Part shown: positions 34,240-45,855 of the stretch, piece after piece
Numbering within the stretch: the stretch's first letter is position 1
How the letters are laid out: every line of letters begins with the position of its first letter
DNA from: Dryomyza anilis
Taxonomy: Eukaryota > Arthropoda > Insecta > Diptera > Dryomyzidae
Assembly: GCA_951804985.1 (NCBI GenBank)
Contig: OX638132.1
Coordinates: 8,537,529-8,601,528, forward strand
Reading direction: 5' to 3'
DNA: 64,000 nucleotides
The notes under the pieces: generated by a model
Database searches by the model: none
What the model saw: only the letters and a program-made list of their open reading frames with translations
Told to the model about the DNA's origin: nothing
Made by a program: the position numbers and the translations under genes

Positions 34240-34600
34240 ACGAATGAATTTGACACCCATTTCAAAATATTCATTTTATTTCAAAGCATATACTGTCGCT
34301 GACACCATGCTTAAAAACAAAATGAATGTTTTGCACACAACAACAAAGCATAAGTAGTGTCAAAACAAAACACAAACAAAACGTAGTTATAGTGAAGAGG
34401 TCGTAGAAATAATGTGAAATCAGATTTAAAATACTGAAATAAACTGCTTGTGATACTGAGTACTCGGTGCATTTTGCATTTTCGTTTTACCTTAATGAAT
34501 TTTCATTATTATTACAAAATAGAACAATTTCAAAAGATATAAGATAATTTATATTAAAATTTTTATATATTGAACAACATTATTGTAATTATTTATAAAA
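34240..34600 (+). repeat. Dispersed repeat family C, copy 4
   Basis: The order is as in the other copies: CATTTCAAAATATTCATTTT, ACTGTCGCTGACACCATGCT, GTAGTGTCAAAACAAAACAC, GTAGTTATAGTGAAGAGGTC, GAGTACTCGGTGCATTTTGC and ATATTGAACAACATTATTG. It is moderately diverged. Confidence 0.7.
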
Positions 34601-34617
34601 AAATAAAAAAGTGTTGT

Positions 34618-34930
34618 TGAGGTTTTGATTTTGATTTTGTTTTTTCTTTTTGTTTTTGTTTTTGTTTTTGCGTCTTTGTTTTTGTGTTTTTGCTTTTGTT
34701 TTTGCTTTTGTTTTGGTTTTTGTTTTTGTGCTTTTGTTCGTATTTTTGTGTTTTTGCTTATGTGTTTTTCTTTGGTGTTTTTTCTTTTGTTTTTGCACTG
34801 TTTTGTGTTTTTGCTTTGCTTTTGTGTTTTTCTTTTAATTTTTTGTTTTTGTTTATGTGGTATTGCATTTCTTTGTGTCTTTGCTTTTGTTTTTGTGTTT
34901 GATTTTTGTTTTTGTGTTTTTGCTTTTGTA
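34618..34930 (+). repeat. (TTTTTG)n-rich low-complexity tract
   Basis: About 310 bp of TTTTTGTTTTTGC-like sequence, open in several frames on both strands (Phe/Val/Cys-rich on plus, Lys/Thr/Asn/Gln-rich on minus). These frames are artefacts. Similar tracts flank the minisatellite in the Helitron copies, so this may be a detached Helitron part. Confidence 0.9.
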
Positions 34931-35183
34931 TTTTTATACCCTACATTTATGAGGTACAGGGTATATTAACTTTGTGCATATATTGTAACGCGCCTTAGGA
35001 GGCGTGTCCGGTATGGAAAAGTATATATATTCTTGATCAGCATCACTACCCGAGTCCGTTTAGCCATGTCCGCCTGTCTGTCCGTCTTGTTGTCTTGCTG
35101 TCTTGCTGTCTCGCTGTCCGAATACAGAATAACTTGAGAAATACTGATCAGAATGCGATGAAATTTCGTCTCAATATATTTTA
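34931..35183 (-). mobile_element. mini-me type element, copy D (3' part only)
   Basis: On plus it reads TTTTTATACCCTACATTTAT, then CGCCTTAGGAGGCGTGTCCG, TATTCTTGATCAGCATCACT, a GTCT/CTTGCTGT microsatellite and GAATGCGATGAAATTTCGTC. It stops at TCTCAATATATTTTA, the point where copy E continues for another 600 bp. Helitron copy H2 starts directly after it. Confidence 0.8.
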
Positions 35184-35189
35184 TTCTTT

Positions 35190-35974
35190 TTTCATAGACA
35201 ATTCTTTCTCAGACTGTGCTTCCCCGTAGAATTCTTCCCAGTAGAATTCTTTCCCGTAGAATTCTTCCCCGTAGCGTTTTTCCCAGTAGAAGTTTTAGTG
35301 TGGTTAGTTTTAGTGTGGTGAGTTTTAGTGTGGTGAGTTTTAGTGTGGTGAGTTTTAGTGTGGTGAGTTTTAGTGTGGTGAGTTTAAGTGTAGTGAATTT
35401 TATTGTTGTGTGTTTTAGTGTGTTGAATTTAAGTGTGGTGAATTTTAGTGTGGTCAGTTTAAGTGGGTCAATTTGAATATGGTGAGTTTTAGTGTGGTGA
35501 ATTTTAGTGTGGTGAATTTTAGTGTGGTGAGTTTTAGTGTGGTGAATTTTAGTGTGGTGAGTTTTAGTGTGGTGAAATTTAGTGTGGTGAATATTAGACT
35601 GGTTAATTTTAAGGTGATGAGTTTTAGTGTGGTTGATTTTGTTTTTGTTTTTATCCTTTTTTTTTTCTGTTGTTTTTGAGTTATAGCTTAAGTTTTGTGC
35701 TTTTACTTTTGTTTTTGTATTTGATTTTTGCTTTTGCTTTTGTTTTTGTGTTTTTGCTTTTGTATTTTTTTTTTGTATTTGAGTTTTTTGTTTCATCTTC
35801 TTAGCTCGTGTATGTGCCGAGTTATTTCGTTTTGAAAGTTTAGGTTATATGGGATGTGCCACGCCCCTTTGTCCAATCCCGCCCATATATAGCCTATGAC
35901 ACACTCCGGACTCCATAGTATCCTGGTGCAAAATTTCAGTTAAATCGGTTCAGCGGTTTAGACGTGATGCTGGA

Positions 35975-36008
<34 letters not shown>

Positions 36009-36051
36009 AGACCGACAGACTGAGAGACGGAGCAAGAGTTTTATATATAGA
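35190..36051 (-). mobile_element. Helitron-like element, copy H2 (3' end missing)
   Basis: Read on minus, it starts TCTATATATAAAACTCTTGC (5' TC at 36,051, preceded by A). A GTCTGTC microsatellite, the CAGCATCACGTCTAAACCGC block, a TTTTTG-type tract (on plus 35,637-35,790) and the 15-bp minisatellite (35,290-35,640) follow. The TACGGGGAAG/GAATTC units come last. It breaks off at 35,190, so the terminal hairpin and CTAG are absent. A 195-codon frame encoding repeated His-His-Thr-Lys crosses it and is minisatellite translation. Confidence 0.8.
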
Positions 36052-36059
36052 TATATAGA

Positions 36060-36739
36060 AGACTTTAATTTCATTGTGTACAGATGACAGTTTATCAAAA
36101 AGTATTTTCCTTCGTTTAATTTTACTTCTTAAATGCCATCAACATTTGAAAATGATTCCTATAATATTATAAATTTAAATCAATGTATTTATTATAGAAT
36201 TTTAGAAATTTATTTTTCATTTTCATAAAAAAAAAATAACCGAATATTTAAAATTGTATGGCGATGAAGCAAAATGCCTTGCAGGCTAATCTAATAATAT
36301 GCGTTGGTTAAAAAAGAAAATAAAGAAAAGATTTAATTTGGTATAAATAGCTCTATAGATATAAAAAACAATGCATAATATCAACATGGCATAAACATAA
36401 AAAGCTGGGTATTTTTTTATTTGTTTTTACCTTAAGCACGCTTAGGTATATTAAGGACTATCCAAGAAGCTTAAAATTTAGTATAATAAATGTAAATTAT
36501 ATAGTATTTTATTTCAACATGAGACAAGTCATCAACGGACAATTCTTATTTGAGACATATCATGCCCGTAAAATTCATTCTGAAGACAATTTTGGTTCGG
36601 CACAAATTCTAGGTATTGCTATTGTAATTAAAAGAGTACATTTTATAAAACTACTGAACAAAACGAAAAAAAAAATGTTTGCCATGGACTTCCATTCTTC
36701 CCATTTCCACAATTCTATAGTTATTTGAATTACAAAAAC
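36060..36739. other. AT-rich non-coding DNA
   Basis: No gene recognised. A 69-codon frame at 36,519-36,728 has more varied composition than most (starting MRQVINGQFLFET) but no recognisable family. I leave it uncalled. Confidence 0.45.
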
Positions 36740-36905
36740 TACAGTCACAAATAGTTTTCCAAAATTGTCAAGATTAATTCCAGTATATCGACAAACTCTA
36801 ATATGTGTATAGGTTTTTAAGATATTTGAATCTTAATTCGAAAAATATGGATTTTATTAGACAATATTTTGACGAATTTAAAATTTTATGATAAATATAG
36901 ATTTG
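36740..36905 (+). repeat. Dispersed repeat family F, copy 2
   Basis: Diverged match to 24,540-24,760 (AAATAGTTTTCCAA, GTCAAGATTAA, AGGTTTTTAAGATATTTGAA, TTCGAAAAATATGG). It ends where the next TIR element begins. Confidence 0.55.
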
Positions 36906-36909
36906 ATAT

Positions 36910-37933
36910 CGTCACTGCCATGCCAAAAGGGCGAATGTGCATTTTTAAAAATGTTGGGAAATCAAATTTTTAAGTTTTAAGTGCTTTAAAAATTAGCAAT
37001 TTTTATTTTTTTTCTATTTCTTTCTGTTATTTTGGTTTATTTGTCAATTATTATAATGTATGTAAAATATCTTTAGATTTGGACAACCTGCTGAATTATA
37101 AAAACGGTTTTTGTGAGACTATATCCTGATAAAAACGAAAAAAATTTTGTTTTTATTGCTATAACTTTTTATTAGCGCAAGCTAAAATAGTATTGAAAAG
37201 GCATTAATTGTTTGATTTTAAAGCACCTCTCTATTGACATCATCAAATAAAAATATTTTGTCAAACATTAATTTGTCATTGGTTATTTGCAGGAAAAAAA
37301 GTTTTGAAAAAATATTTTTAAATAATGATGCCAATCGATAGGTGCTTTAAAAACAAATACACTGTTTTATCTTGTACCAATAAAAAATTATGGCAAAAAA
37401 ACGAAGAAATTGGAAAAATTGAAAAATCTTGTCATGCCAAAAGGGCGAATCTTTTCGTTTTTTTGCTTTAACTCTTTAATGGTACTAGATAAAATAGTGC
37501 TGTAAAGGCAATTATTGTTTGTTTTCAAAGCACCTATCGATCTGCATTATTGATTACAAATATTTTGCAAAAAAAAAAAAAAATGCCTGCAAATAACAAA
37601 TGGCAAATTAATGTTTAGCAAAATATTTTTAATTAATGATGCAGATGGATAGATGCTTTGAAAACAAACAATAAATGCCTATATTCTACTATTTTATCTT
37701 ATACCAATAAAAAGTTATGGCGAAAAAACGAAAAGATTTGCCCTTTTGGCATGACAAATTTTTCAATTTTTCAAATTCGTTCTTTTGGTTTTGGCTTTTG
37801 TGGCTAGAAATATCCGACAAATCCCCACATGATTTTGACACAGTATACTAGAGGAAAAACTATATTCCAAAATTAAAAATAAAAACGCAAATGTCAAAAA
37901 TTACACATTCGCCCCTTTGGCATGATAGTGACG
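36910..37933. mobile_element. 1.0 kb TIR element, longer relative of the 31.3 kb MITE
   Basis: The left end is CGTCACTGCCATGCCAAAAG and the right end, read inward, CGTCACTATCATGCCAAAGG. Both are followed by GGCGAATGTG-type sequence, and ATAT flanks both sides (36,906-36,909; 37,934-37,937). An internal TCATGCCAAAAGGGCGAATC (from about 37,432) and two palindromic AAAGCACCTATCGAT/ATCGATAGGTGCTTT-type cores suggest fusion or nesting of two related units. No ORF. Confidence 0.75.
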
Positions 37934-37937
37934 ATAT

Positions 37938-38934
37938 GTAGTGCATACTTCAAGTTCAAACTCAAACTTTCAATATGCACTGTCAACACAGTTTCCGTCA
38001 AAAACTGTTAAAATATTTTAAATATGAAGTAATGATATTTTCAGATTAGGGGCAGTAGTATTTTATGGAATATTGATCATATAAAAGAGTACCAAAATTA
38101 AGTGCTCAGGACATATTTTAAAAGTGGACCAATTAGAAAAAAAATTTGTAATTCTCATAGTTTCTTCGGGTTATGCTTTAGATAACCCTACATAATTTTT
38201 TCGTTTATCATTAAATTCCAAATGATAAAAAATATTTCTCTAAAAAAAATCAAAAATTTTCGAATTTAGATCCAATTATCTTAAAATTGGAATATTAGCA
38301 TTGGTTAGTATATTGAAATTAGTCTAGACAATTAAAAGAAAAAATGCGTTAAAGTTTTTTTTGTTAAATCATTTTTCCACAGAACTATATTTTATATACC
38401 AAGTAGTTAATAGAACGGCTTTAAAATACTTTTGGAACTTTCTCAAAAATGTTTAGTAATAGAAAAAAACTGATTATGCCGTCGAACTCAGTACGAGCGT
38501 ATTATATAGAATTGTGGTATGGGATATCCATTGCATAAATCATGTAGGGTAGTGTAATTAATGGTACAACGCCATTTTGTATTAACTGTTTGAATATTAT
38601 TAAACTACTTAGCTTAACACAATAAACTGTGATTTTTGGTTATATTCTTCGTATAAGGTGCAAAAAAAAAAATGGTCGTGGCAAAACTAAACTTTCAATT
38701 CCAAAAATCTGTGTACTTTAGATAGCAAAATACATCATTTTACCAAATTTCATGATAGTTATTTTGGTGAAGTGATGTATATTGTGATTGTTTATGTTTT
38801 CACAAAATATTAACGGGTTTGAACAAATGGACGTAGTACCTTTTATACATCCAAAATTTTAAAAATGCTATAAGTCCTTAATCTTGTTGTCATGTCATGC
38901 CATGCCAGATGTTGATGTTATGTCATGCCAGAGT
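37938..38934. other. AT-rich non-coding DNA
   Basis: No gene recognised. A small ATGTCATGCCA direct repeat lies at 38,890-38,933, just before Helitron copy H3. Confidence 0.5.
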
Positions 38935-39678
38935 TTACAAAAGTAAAAGCACAAAACTTAAGCAATACCTCAAAAACAACAGAAAAATAAAAGAAGGATT
39001 GAAAACAAAATCAACCACATTAAAATTCACCACACTAAAATTCCCCAGACTAAAACTCATCACACTAAAAAATTCACAACACTAAAACTCACCATACTAA
39101 AATTCACCACACACAAATTCAAAACACTAAAATTCACCACACTAAAACTCAACACAATAAAATTCACCACACTCAAATTCACCACACTAAAACTCACCAC
39201 ACTAAAACTCACCACACTAAAACTCACCACATTGAAACTCACCACATTGAAACTCACCACACCAAAATTCATCACACTAAAATTCACCACACTAAAATTC
39301 ACCACACTAAAATTCACCACATTAAAACTCACCACACTAAATTTCACCACACTAAAACTCACCACAATAAAACTCACCACAATAAAACTCACCACACTAA
39401 AATTCACCACACTCAAATTCACCCACTTAAACTGACCACACTAAAACTGACATACTGGGAAGAATTTAACGGGGAAGCACAATCTGAGAAAGAATTGCAT
39501 ATAAGAAAAGTTGTTTTAGCGGAGAATTAGTTTGGTTTTGGTTACTACATTTATAAAACCAATAAAAAATACGTCCACGGGTCCATGATATAAATAATAA
39601 AAATGTTATATTAATAAAATTGCTCCATAACCTTGCATTTACAAAATCTTTGCACGAGTCGTGTACGGGTCCAGCTAG
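38935..39678 (+). mobile_element. Helitron-like element, copy H3 (5' truncated, 3' end intact)
   Basis: The 5' part with the GTCTGTC tract is missing. The 15-bp minisatellite spans about 39,010-39,455, followed by GAATTTAACGGGGAAGCAC, AAAAGTTGTTTTAGCGGAG, TTGCTCCATAACCTTGCATT and the terminus. The terminus is a hairpin, CACGAGTCGTG, then TACGGGTCCAG, then CTAG followed by T. A hairpin 10-12 nt before CTRR and insertion 5' of T is the Helitron 3' signature. Confidence 0.85.
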
Positions 39679-39689
39679 TTTAATAATAA

Positions 39690-40030
39690 TACGATATCTA
39701 AATTTGAAAATTTTCGACCGTTAAAATTACTATAGTGAAAAAAGTCTACATTTTACGTGTTTGGTAAGCCATGAAACTGTAACGGTTAACTAAAAATTTA
39801 TAATTTAAAAACCTTTATTTCACTAAGAGATTTTAAATTAAATAAAAAAAGAAAATTGTGTGATAATAATGTTATTGAAAATAGTCGTTAGAAATTCAAA
39901 AATGTTCTTTAAGCGCTTTGCGCAACATCAGAGGATCATCTTCTTCTTAGCTTAAGAGGTCCTTGCTGCAGAAAGTCGACGCGGAGCGAAATATTTTAAG
40001 ATTTTTGGTTATTGAATCAGTCTAATATAC
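39690..40030 (+). repeat. Dispersed repeat family G, copy 1
   Basis: It shares AATACGATATCTAAA, CTTTGCGCAACATCA, GGATCATCTT/GGACCATCTT and AGAAAGTCGACGCGGAGCGA with 61,965-62,235. Its function and type are unknown. It directly follows the 3' end of Helitron copy H3. Confidence 0.65.
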
Positions 40031-40842
40031 AGGGTACAGCTAGTAATTCATTTACAAATATTATTGGTTATTAATTTATAATTAGTCAGTTCGTCTGAAA
40101 TACCCTATATGATAGTCAAATATAACTATTTTTGTTGTGTGTGTAAATATGGTCTTGTTGTTGTGGTAAATTTGTTGTTGTAATTATATACTTGTTTTTG
40201 GTGTTTTCGTTGTTGTTCTGCTCACTGTGAATTTAATGCTTAATTATATATTTAGTTGCATGATTTTAATTATGCATTCGCTCACGTTGATGTTGATGTC
40301 CTGCCATTCACTTATAATATTATTCACACAAACATGCACAGACACATACATACACATACATACACATACATACACATACATGGTATATGCACACATACAA
40401 CACCTGCACCCTATGCCATTGCATGGGGTGTTTGCCACGTTGCAGTACCAGATGCCAAAGCCATGTATATATCTCGTTAGTCCGCATATGTATTGTATTT
40501 AATTATAATAAAAATTATTACTATTATTATTTATTATCCCTTTTGAATTGTTTATGCTCCAAAGAGGATAATGACTGTCGTTGATCCACATAATCGTTTG
40601 AACGAACGCCGTTCAACAGTGCGCAATGCACACAGACAAATGTATGACATACAAAAAAAAAAAAAAAAAAACAAATGTATAAATATATACATATATTGTA
40701 TGTTTGTCTGGCTGTGTATTTGCACAGCAGTATTCTTTTGTATGGCAAAGTTGCCAGCATTGTTTTGCACAAAAACCCCATTTTCCCACGGTATACCAAA
40801 ATTGTACTATAGGAAATACCTAAATGAACACACCCAGAAAAA
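40031..40842. other. Non-coding DNA with an ACATACATAC microsatellite
   Basis: A 10-bp-period ACATACATAC tract (a CATA microsatellite) lies at about 40,343-40,381. A poly-A of about 20 lies at 40,652-40,671. Open frames on both strands (65-108 codons) follow these simple sequences and look spurious. Confidence 0.5.
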
Positions 40843-41045
40843 AATTCATTCAAATCCTATTAAAATTGGTCAATAGGACAATTATTGATTTAATAGTATA
40901 CAAAAAATAAATCTTTTCATATAAACTCAATGGCAATGTCATGGTATTTTCTAGTATTTAATGGTATTTTCCGATTAAAATAATAATTTATCCTATTGAC
41001 AATTTTTAATAGTAAAAAACTATTATTTATATAGTATTTGTCGAA
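40843..41045 (+). repeat. Dispersed repeat family D, copy 2
   Basis: It begins CAGAAAAAAATTCATTCAAA and shares TTATTGATTTAATAGTATAC, TTTTCATATAAACTCAA, AGTATTTAATGGTATTTTCC and AATAGTAAAAAACTATTA with 33,072-33,270. Confidence 0.6.
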
Positions 41046-41048
41046 AGT

Positions 41049-41215
41049 ATGAGGCTTCAGGGGCCCTGTTCTCATTTGATATGAAGTATAAAATAAGAAT
41101 GAAAATGAGACAAAAAATATTTTTTATATTATTAACAGAAAATAGTTTTTTTTTCTATCTCATGTTCATCCTCAATTAATATATCTCATCAAACGTGAAT
41201 AGGGTACCAGGAATA
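41049..41215. mobile_element. Possible short MITE
   Basis: GGGGCCCTGTTCTCATTTGA on the left faces TGGTACCCTATTCACGTTTG read inward from the right. This is an imperfect inverted repeat enclosing about 120 bp of AT-rich DNA. No convincing target-site duplication. Confidence 0.4.
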
Positions 41216-41302
41216 GAAAACTGCTAAGTCCATTTCGAAAAACAATTATGTTAAACCCGCGTTCGTATTCTACATCATTTACAAATGTTATTCAGAAAAG
41301 AC

Positions 41303-41630
41303 TAATTGAATTTCAAAAGACATCACTTGAAATTGAGAAATTCCATTTACAATTCAAAAGATTTCACTTGAAATTCAAAAGACACCAATTGAAATTCAGA
41401 AATTTCATTTGAAATTCAGAAATTTCACTTGAAATTCAACAGACACCAATTGAAATTCAGATATTCCATTTGTAATTCAAAAGACATCAATTGAAATTCA
41501 GAAATTTCCATTTGAAATTCAAAAGACATCAATTGAAATTCAGAAATTTCCTTTTGAAATTTAGAAAATTTCATTTGACATTCAGAAATTTCTATTTGAA
41601 TTTCAGAAAATATTCATTTGAAATTAATTT
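41303..41630 (+). repeat. Degenerate minisatellite of TTGAAATTCAGAAATTTCC units
   Basis: About 15 units of 17-21 bp alternate GAAATTCAGAAATTTCC with GAAATTCAAAAGACATCA. Pairs form a ~40 bp higher-order unit. The sequence is AT-rich and partly palindromic. Confidence 0.85.
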
Positions 41631-42457
41631 TTTTTTTTTTTTACTTTTTGTCAATAGGTTTGAACATACAGGGTGTTTAAAAAATGAAAATATGTCGCAT
41701 AGACCTTTTTCTAAAATTATATAACTTTTCTTCTATGTATCGTATAGCATCAAGTTTGGTCTCATTTTGAATGTAATAGAATTTTCATTATTACCCTATA
41801 AATTTTATATATTTTTCATTAGCATGTTACTATTATAAGCAATTAAAATGTTTAAAAACATGTTACTAAGTGACAGGTATTTTTTTTTTTTTTAAAATTA
41901 AGTCTATAATTTTCCTCGTTAAATTCTATATAAAAAACATTCTTTAGTTGAGTGGTCAGTATTTTTGAAAATACATCTATATGAGAACACATTTTTTTGT
42001 CATTGAAGCAAATCCAGAGTGCAACTGAATATTTTTGACAAAATCCGTTCGACTTGAAAAAAAAATACCTTATATTTAGAAATTCAAATAATTTGAAAAT
42101 TTTACATTTTTTAACCCTAATGAGTGGGACGAAAAAAACACCTTAATCAGGGCGACAACATCTACATTAATACATTCGTTTCATCAGCTACACTAGTGCA
42201 CAGTACTTTATTGAATACTGCTTGATCGACTCATGTAATTGAAAGAAAGAATAATAGAATAAATTATAGAATAAAAACAAAACCAATACTACACAATACT
42301 CGTTTGCTTCAAAACAAAAAAAACTGCAGTGCTTGATGTTGTAGAAAACATGTTTTGTGTCTAAAACCAAAACAAAAACAGTAAAAACTTTTTAAAATGC
42401 AAAGGGTGCACTAAGTACAGTATTGACAAATATTGATTTTTATATGTTGTTGATAAA
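41631..42457. other. AT-rich non-coding DNA
   Basis: No gene or repeat recognised apart from A/T homopolymers. Confidence 0.5.
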
Positions 42458-42459
42458 TA

Positions 42460-43733
42460 AAGGGTTTTTCAATAAGAGCGCTACAAAAGTTTTTAAATAA
42501 AACAAAAACGGTTTTGGATATCAATGAAATTCTTTATTCCTGTAAAAGTACCTTCGATGCCATTATGTATGGAACTCGATTTCTTTTGCATGGCCACTAC
42601 GGGCACGCTAATAGAAATCCGGACGCTGAACCCAATTTTCGACGGTTTTCAAACCTAAATCGGCCGATACCTCTGCAATTTCACGTTCGATATTCGTACG
42701 AAGTTCATCAATCGTCGCTGGCTTGTTGGCATAGACCATAGACTTGACGTAGCCATACAGGAAATAGTCTAACGGTGTCAAATCGCACGACCGAGGCGGC
42801 CAATCGACTGGACCATTTCGTGAGATAACACAAACTTGGTTTCCAATAAATTGATTGTGGCATTCGCTGTGTGGCTTGTGGCGCCGTCCTGTTGGAACGA
42901 AATGTCCTCCAAGTCTATATTATTCAATTGGGGCCAAAAATATTCGGTTATCATTGAACGGTAGCGATTTCCATTCACAGTAACGTGCCGGTCTTTATCA
43001 TCACGGAAGAAGTACGGCCCAATGACGCCGCCGGCCCATAAACCGCACCAAACCGTAATTTTTCCGGGATGCAATGATGACTCATGTAGTACGTGTGGAT
43101 TGCGTCTGACCAATAACGCATATTTTGTTTATTGACGAAGCCATTCAGCCAGAAATGAGCCTCATCGCTGAAGATGATTTTTCGATGAAAATCCGAATCA
43201 TTTTCAAGTTGTTGCTCAGCCCAATTTACGAACATACGACGCTTCTGGTGGTCAAGCGGCTTCAGTTCTTGCGTCAATTTGATTTTGTAAGAATGTAGGC
43301 CAAGATCTTTTCGCAAAATTCGCCACAAGGACGTCACAGAGATGTCCAACGCTTGAGAACAACGTGTTAGAGACACATTTGGGCTTTCTTCAACTGAATC
43401 CTCAGCGGCAGCAATATTCTCGACACTACGGGCACTTCATTGTCTCACTGGCACGGGAACATTTTGTACTGTGCCTGTGGATTCAAATTTTTCCACTAGA
43501 CGCTCACTTGTTGATCTGCTAGGACGATTATGACGACCGTAAATTGGACGTAGCGCTCTTAACGAATTTCGGTAGTAAATTTTAATAATTTCGACTCGTT
43601 GTTGGCTCGTATATCTTTCCATCATGAAATGGCAAACCTTACTGAAGAGAAATGTCAAAAGAGCGGCAAGAAATATGGCGTCGTTTGCTGTCCCTTTCGC
43701 TCTACTTTTGTAGCGTCCCATTTGAAAAACCCT
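42460..43733 (-). mobile_element. Full-length but decayed Tc1/mariner-type transposon
   Basis: The element is 1,274 bp. The left terminus begins AAGGGTTTTTCAATAAGAGC and continues GCTACAAAAG. The right terminus, read inward, is AGGGTTTTTCAAATGGGACG then CTACAAAAG. TA precedes the left end (42,458-42,459); the right side reads CCCTG, so the duplication is not intact there. The size, the TA preference and the single transposase reading frame on minus fit Tc1/mariner. Three MITEs in this window (9.4, 32.3, 48.8 kb) derive from the transposase-5' end of this family. Confidence 0.9.
42563..43625 (-). pseudogene. Decayed Tc1/mariner transposase (DDD type)
   Basis: The transposase would bind the element's terminal repeats and cut and paste the element in the nucleus. 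The start is the first of two Met codons at 43,625, followed by MERYTSQQRVEIIKIYYRNS. An N-terminal helix-turn-helix region follows. The catalytic motifs are FSDEAHF (first Asp near 43,165), FQQDGA (second Asp near 42,887) and SCDLTPLDYF (third Asp near 42,783). The last two are about 34-36 residues apart, uncertain because a frameshift lies between them. WCGLWAGGVIGPYFF lies in the catalytic core. The gene is broken: an in-frame TGA near 43,437, a frameshift near 43,105, another near 42,825, and a TAG near 42,610. The frame ends KEIEFHT then stop at 42,563. Five or so residues also seem to be missing after RNS near 43,565. Not functional. The Tc1/mariner assignment is firm; the clade is not. 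Confidence 0.9.
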
Positions 43734-43739
43734 GTTTTA

Positions 43740-44560
43740 GTTTCATGATGGCAGGTAATGAAATGAGAAAAATATTTTATTTTTGTAAATATATTAATTT
43801 AAAATATATACGATACACTTGATTAAAAATTTGGGTAAAATTGGGTATATAAAACAAAAATATTCGCAAAATTACGAAAAAATTGTTAATTTTTTTTTTG
43901 TGCGAAAAACAATGCAATGTTCAAAATCGTCATTGTTGATAAAAAAATTTATAAAAAAATATATATTTTTGTAAAAAAATGTGTTGGACACCAAAAACAA
44001 CGCAATGGTCAAAATCACAATTTTTCAAAAAATTTCAAAAAAAAACAAAAATGTCTGAAAAATTTTGAAAAAAAAAATTGGAACCACAAAAACAACGCAA
44101 TAGTCGAAATATTATTCACAAAAAAAAATATATATATTCCAAAAAAAGCAATGTTCGAAAAAAACGTCTTTAAAAAATCTTTGAACAAACAAAACATCAC
44201 AATGGTCGAAATCACAATTTTCCAAAAAAAAAACGACATAAACAACAATGTTCGAAAAACAATTAAAAACAAAAATTTTACTTAAATGAGACCAATTGAA
44301 TTATCTGCCAACAACCATTAACCAAAAACCTTTAAAATAAATGTTTTCATACAACTTACAAGCGATACGTTTGTGGAACAATATCCCTGCGTCTGTTGTT
44401 CCCGACATTTTTAATATTGTGAAATTGAGAGGAAACATCCACCAACACTATTTAAACTTTCCTCCCCCATTTAATCTATAATCCTTTCTTACGATCAAAA
44501 CTGTGCATTGCACAAATGGCGGGTATCCCCTGAGAGTTGGTTAATTTGTTAAAAAATACC
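43740..44560. repeat. A-rich degenerate tandem region
   Basis: From about 43,890 to 44,280, units like AACAACGCAATGGTCAAAAT and CACAATTTTTCAAAAAA recur 4-5 times at irregular spacing of about 80-100 bp. Lys/Asn/Phe-rich frames on both strands are by-products. From 44,281 to 44,560 the sequence is unique and non-coding. Confidence 0.6.
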
Positions 44561-45420
44561 TTTTTATACCCTACACCTATGAGGTACAGGGTATATTAAG
44601 TTTGTGCATATATTGTAACGCCCCTTAGGAGGCGTGTCCGGTATGGAAAAGTATATATATTCTTGATCAGCATCACCACCCGAGTCCGTTTAGCCATGTC
44701 CGTCTGTCTGTCTGTCCGTCTTGCTGTCTTGCTGTCTTGCTGTCTTGCTGTCTTGCTGTCCGAATACAGAATAACTTGAGAAATACTGATCAGAATGCGA
44801 TGAAATTTCGTCTCAATATATTTTAGCCAAAAGTAGGAACCGAGTTTGAAAATGAGCCAAATCGGTCAACGGCCACGCCCACCTCCCATACAAGTCACTT
44901 TTATATAACTCTTTCGGAACTAATAACTGGAAAAGTATTCAAGGTACAGTTATAAAATTTAAAACGTATTGTTAGAATTCACCTATAAATATGTGGTCCA
45001 AAAATGGGCGTGATCCGCCCACTTTTTTTTTCATTATTTCCCGGGTTTTCATAGTGGAAATTTGATCCGTAAATTATTAAAATCAAATCTATGAAATATT
45101 AACCTTTCAAAATTTTAAATATAGGCGTGGTCCGCCCAATTATATTTTTCAATTTTTTTTGTTAGTTGTTTATACTTTTATATAAATTTTTTAATTTATA
45201 GGGATATAAGACGTAAATTTCTGATATATGAATAATATTCTGAGGGTGGGGAGGTTCAGCATAATTAAAAACTTTAAAATTAAGGTATGCAATTAAATAT
45301 CCCACTTTAATATCCCCACCAAAGGTGTAGGGTATTCCATAGTCGGGCCCGACCGACTATAAAAATCCGTCCCATGTGACCGAACTTACCCATGTGACCT
45401 AACTTTCCCAACTCGTTTTT
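44561..45420 (-). mobile_element. mini-me type element, copy E (longest)
   Basis: On plus it starts TTTTTATACCCTACACCTAT and ends CTTTCCCAACTCGTTTTT, the reverse of copies A and C. It contains the CCCCTTAGGAGGCGTGTCCG block, a GTCTGTC/CTTGCTGT microsatellite (44,698-44,760) and GGTGTAGGGTATTCCATAG near 45,320. The two termini are unrelated to each other, so it is not a TIR element. No ORF. Confidence 0.85.
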
Positions 45421-45855
45421 CTCAAAATTTCTTTACGGGTCGAACCATTTTTCTAATTTATAATAATTGAATTCATCGAAAATAATTTAAATTGATTTTA
45501 AACTTGCCTGCTGTGCTGCAGAAATAATTAAACAGTGGGTCTTGTAATGCCTTGGATTATTGATATCGATGATACACCATATACGATGATACATCAGTAC
45601 AATTTGTATGTAGAAGTATGAATATAGGTGGAAAGGTTAAGGGTATCACATGGCCAATTACGTCTTTTTTATTTCCGTCTAGATCTTAAAAATGAATGAT
45701 TAATGTGTAAATGCAATTTAAGTTTTAGTGTAACTTATGAAATTAATATATTTTGTTGCTTTATAATTTTCGAGAAAGCGATCCATATTAGAGCCAAAGA
45801 AAAAAATTCAGAGGCTTAACATTTTAGCTTAAATATGCCGTAGAATATTTAACTA
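45421..45855. other. AT-rich non-coding DNA
   Basis: No feature recognised. Confidence 0.5.

Noticed and set aside
34589..34969. Phe/Val/Cys-rich or Lys/Thr/Gln-rich open frames (69-114 codons)
   Set aside because: They are translations of a TTTTTG-type simple repeat and are open in several frames at once.
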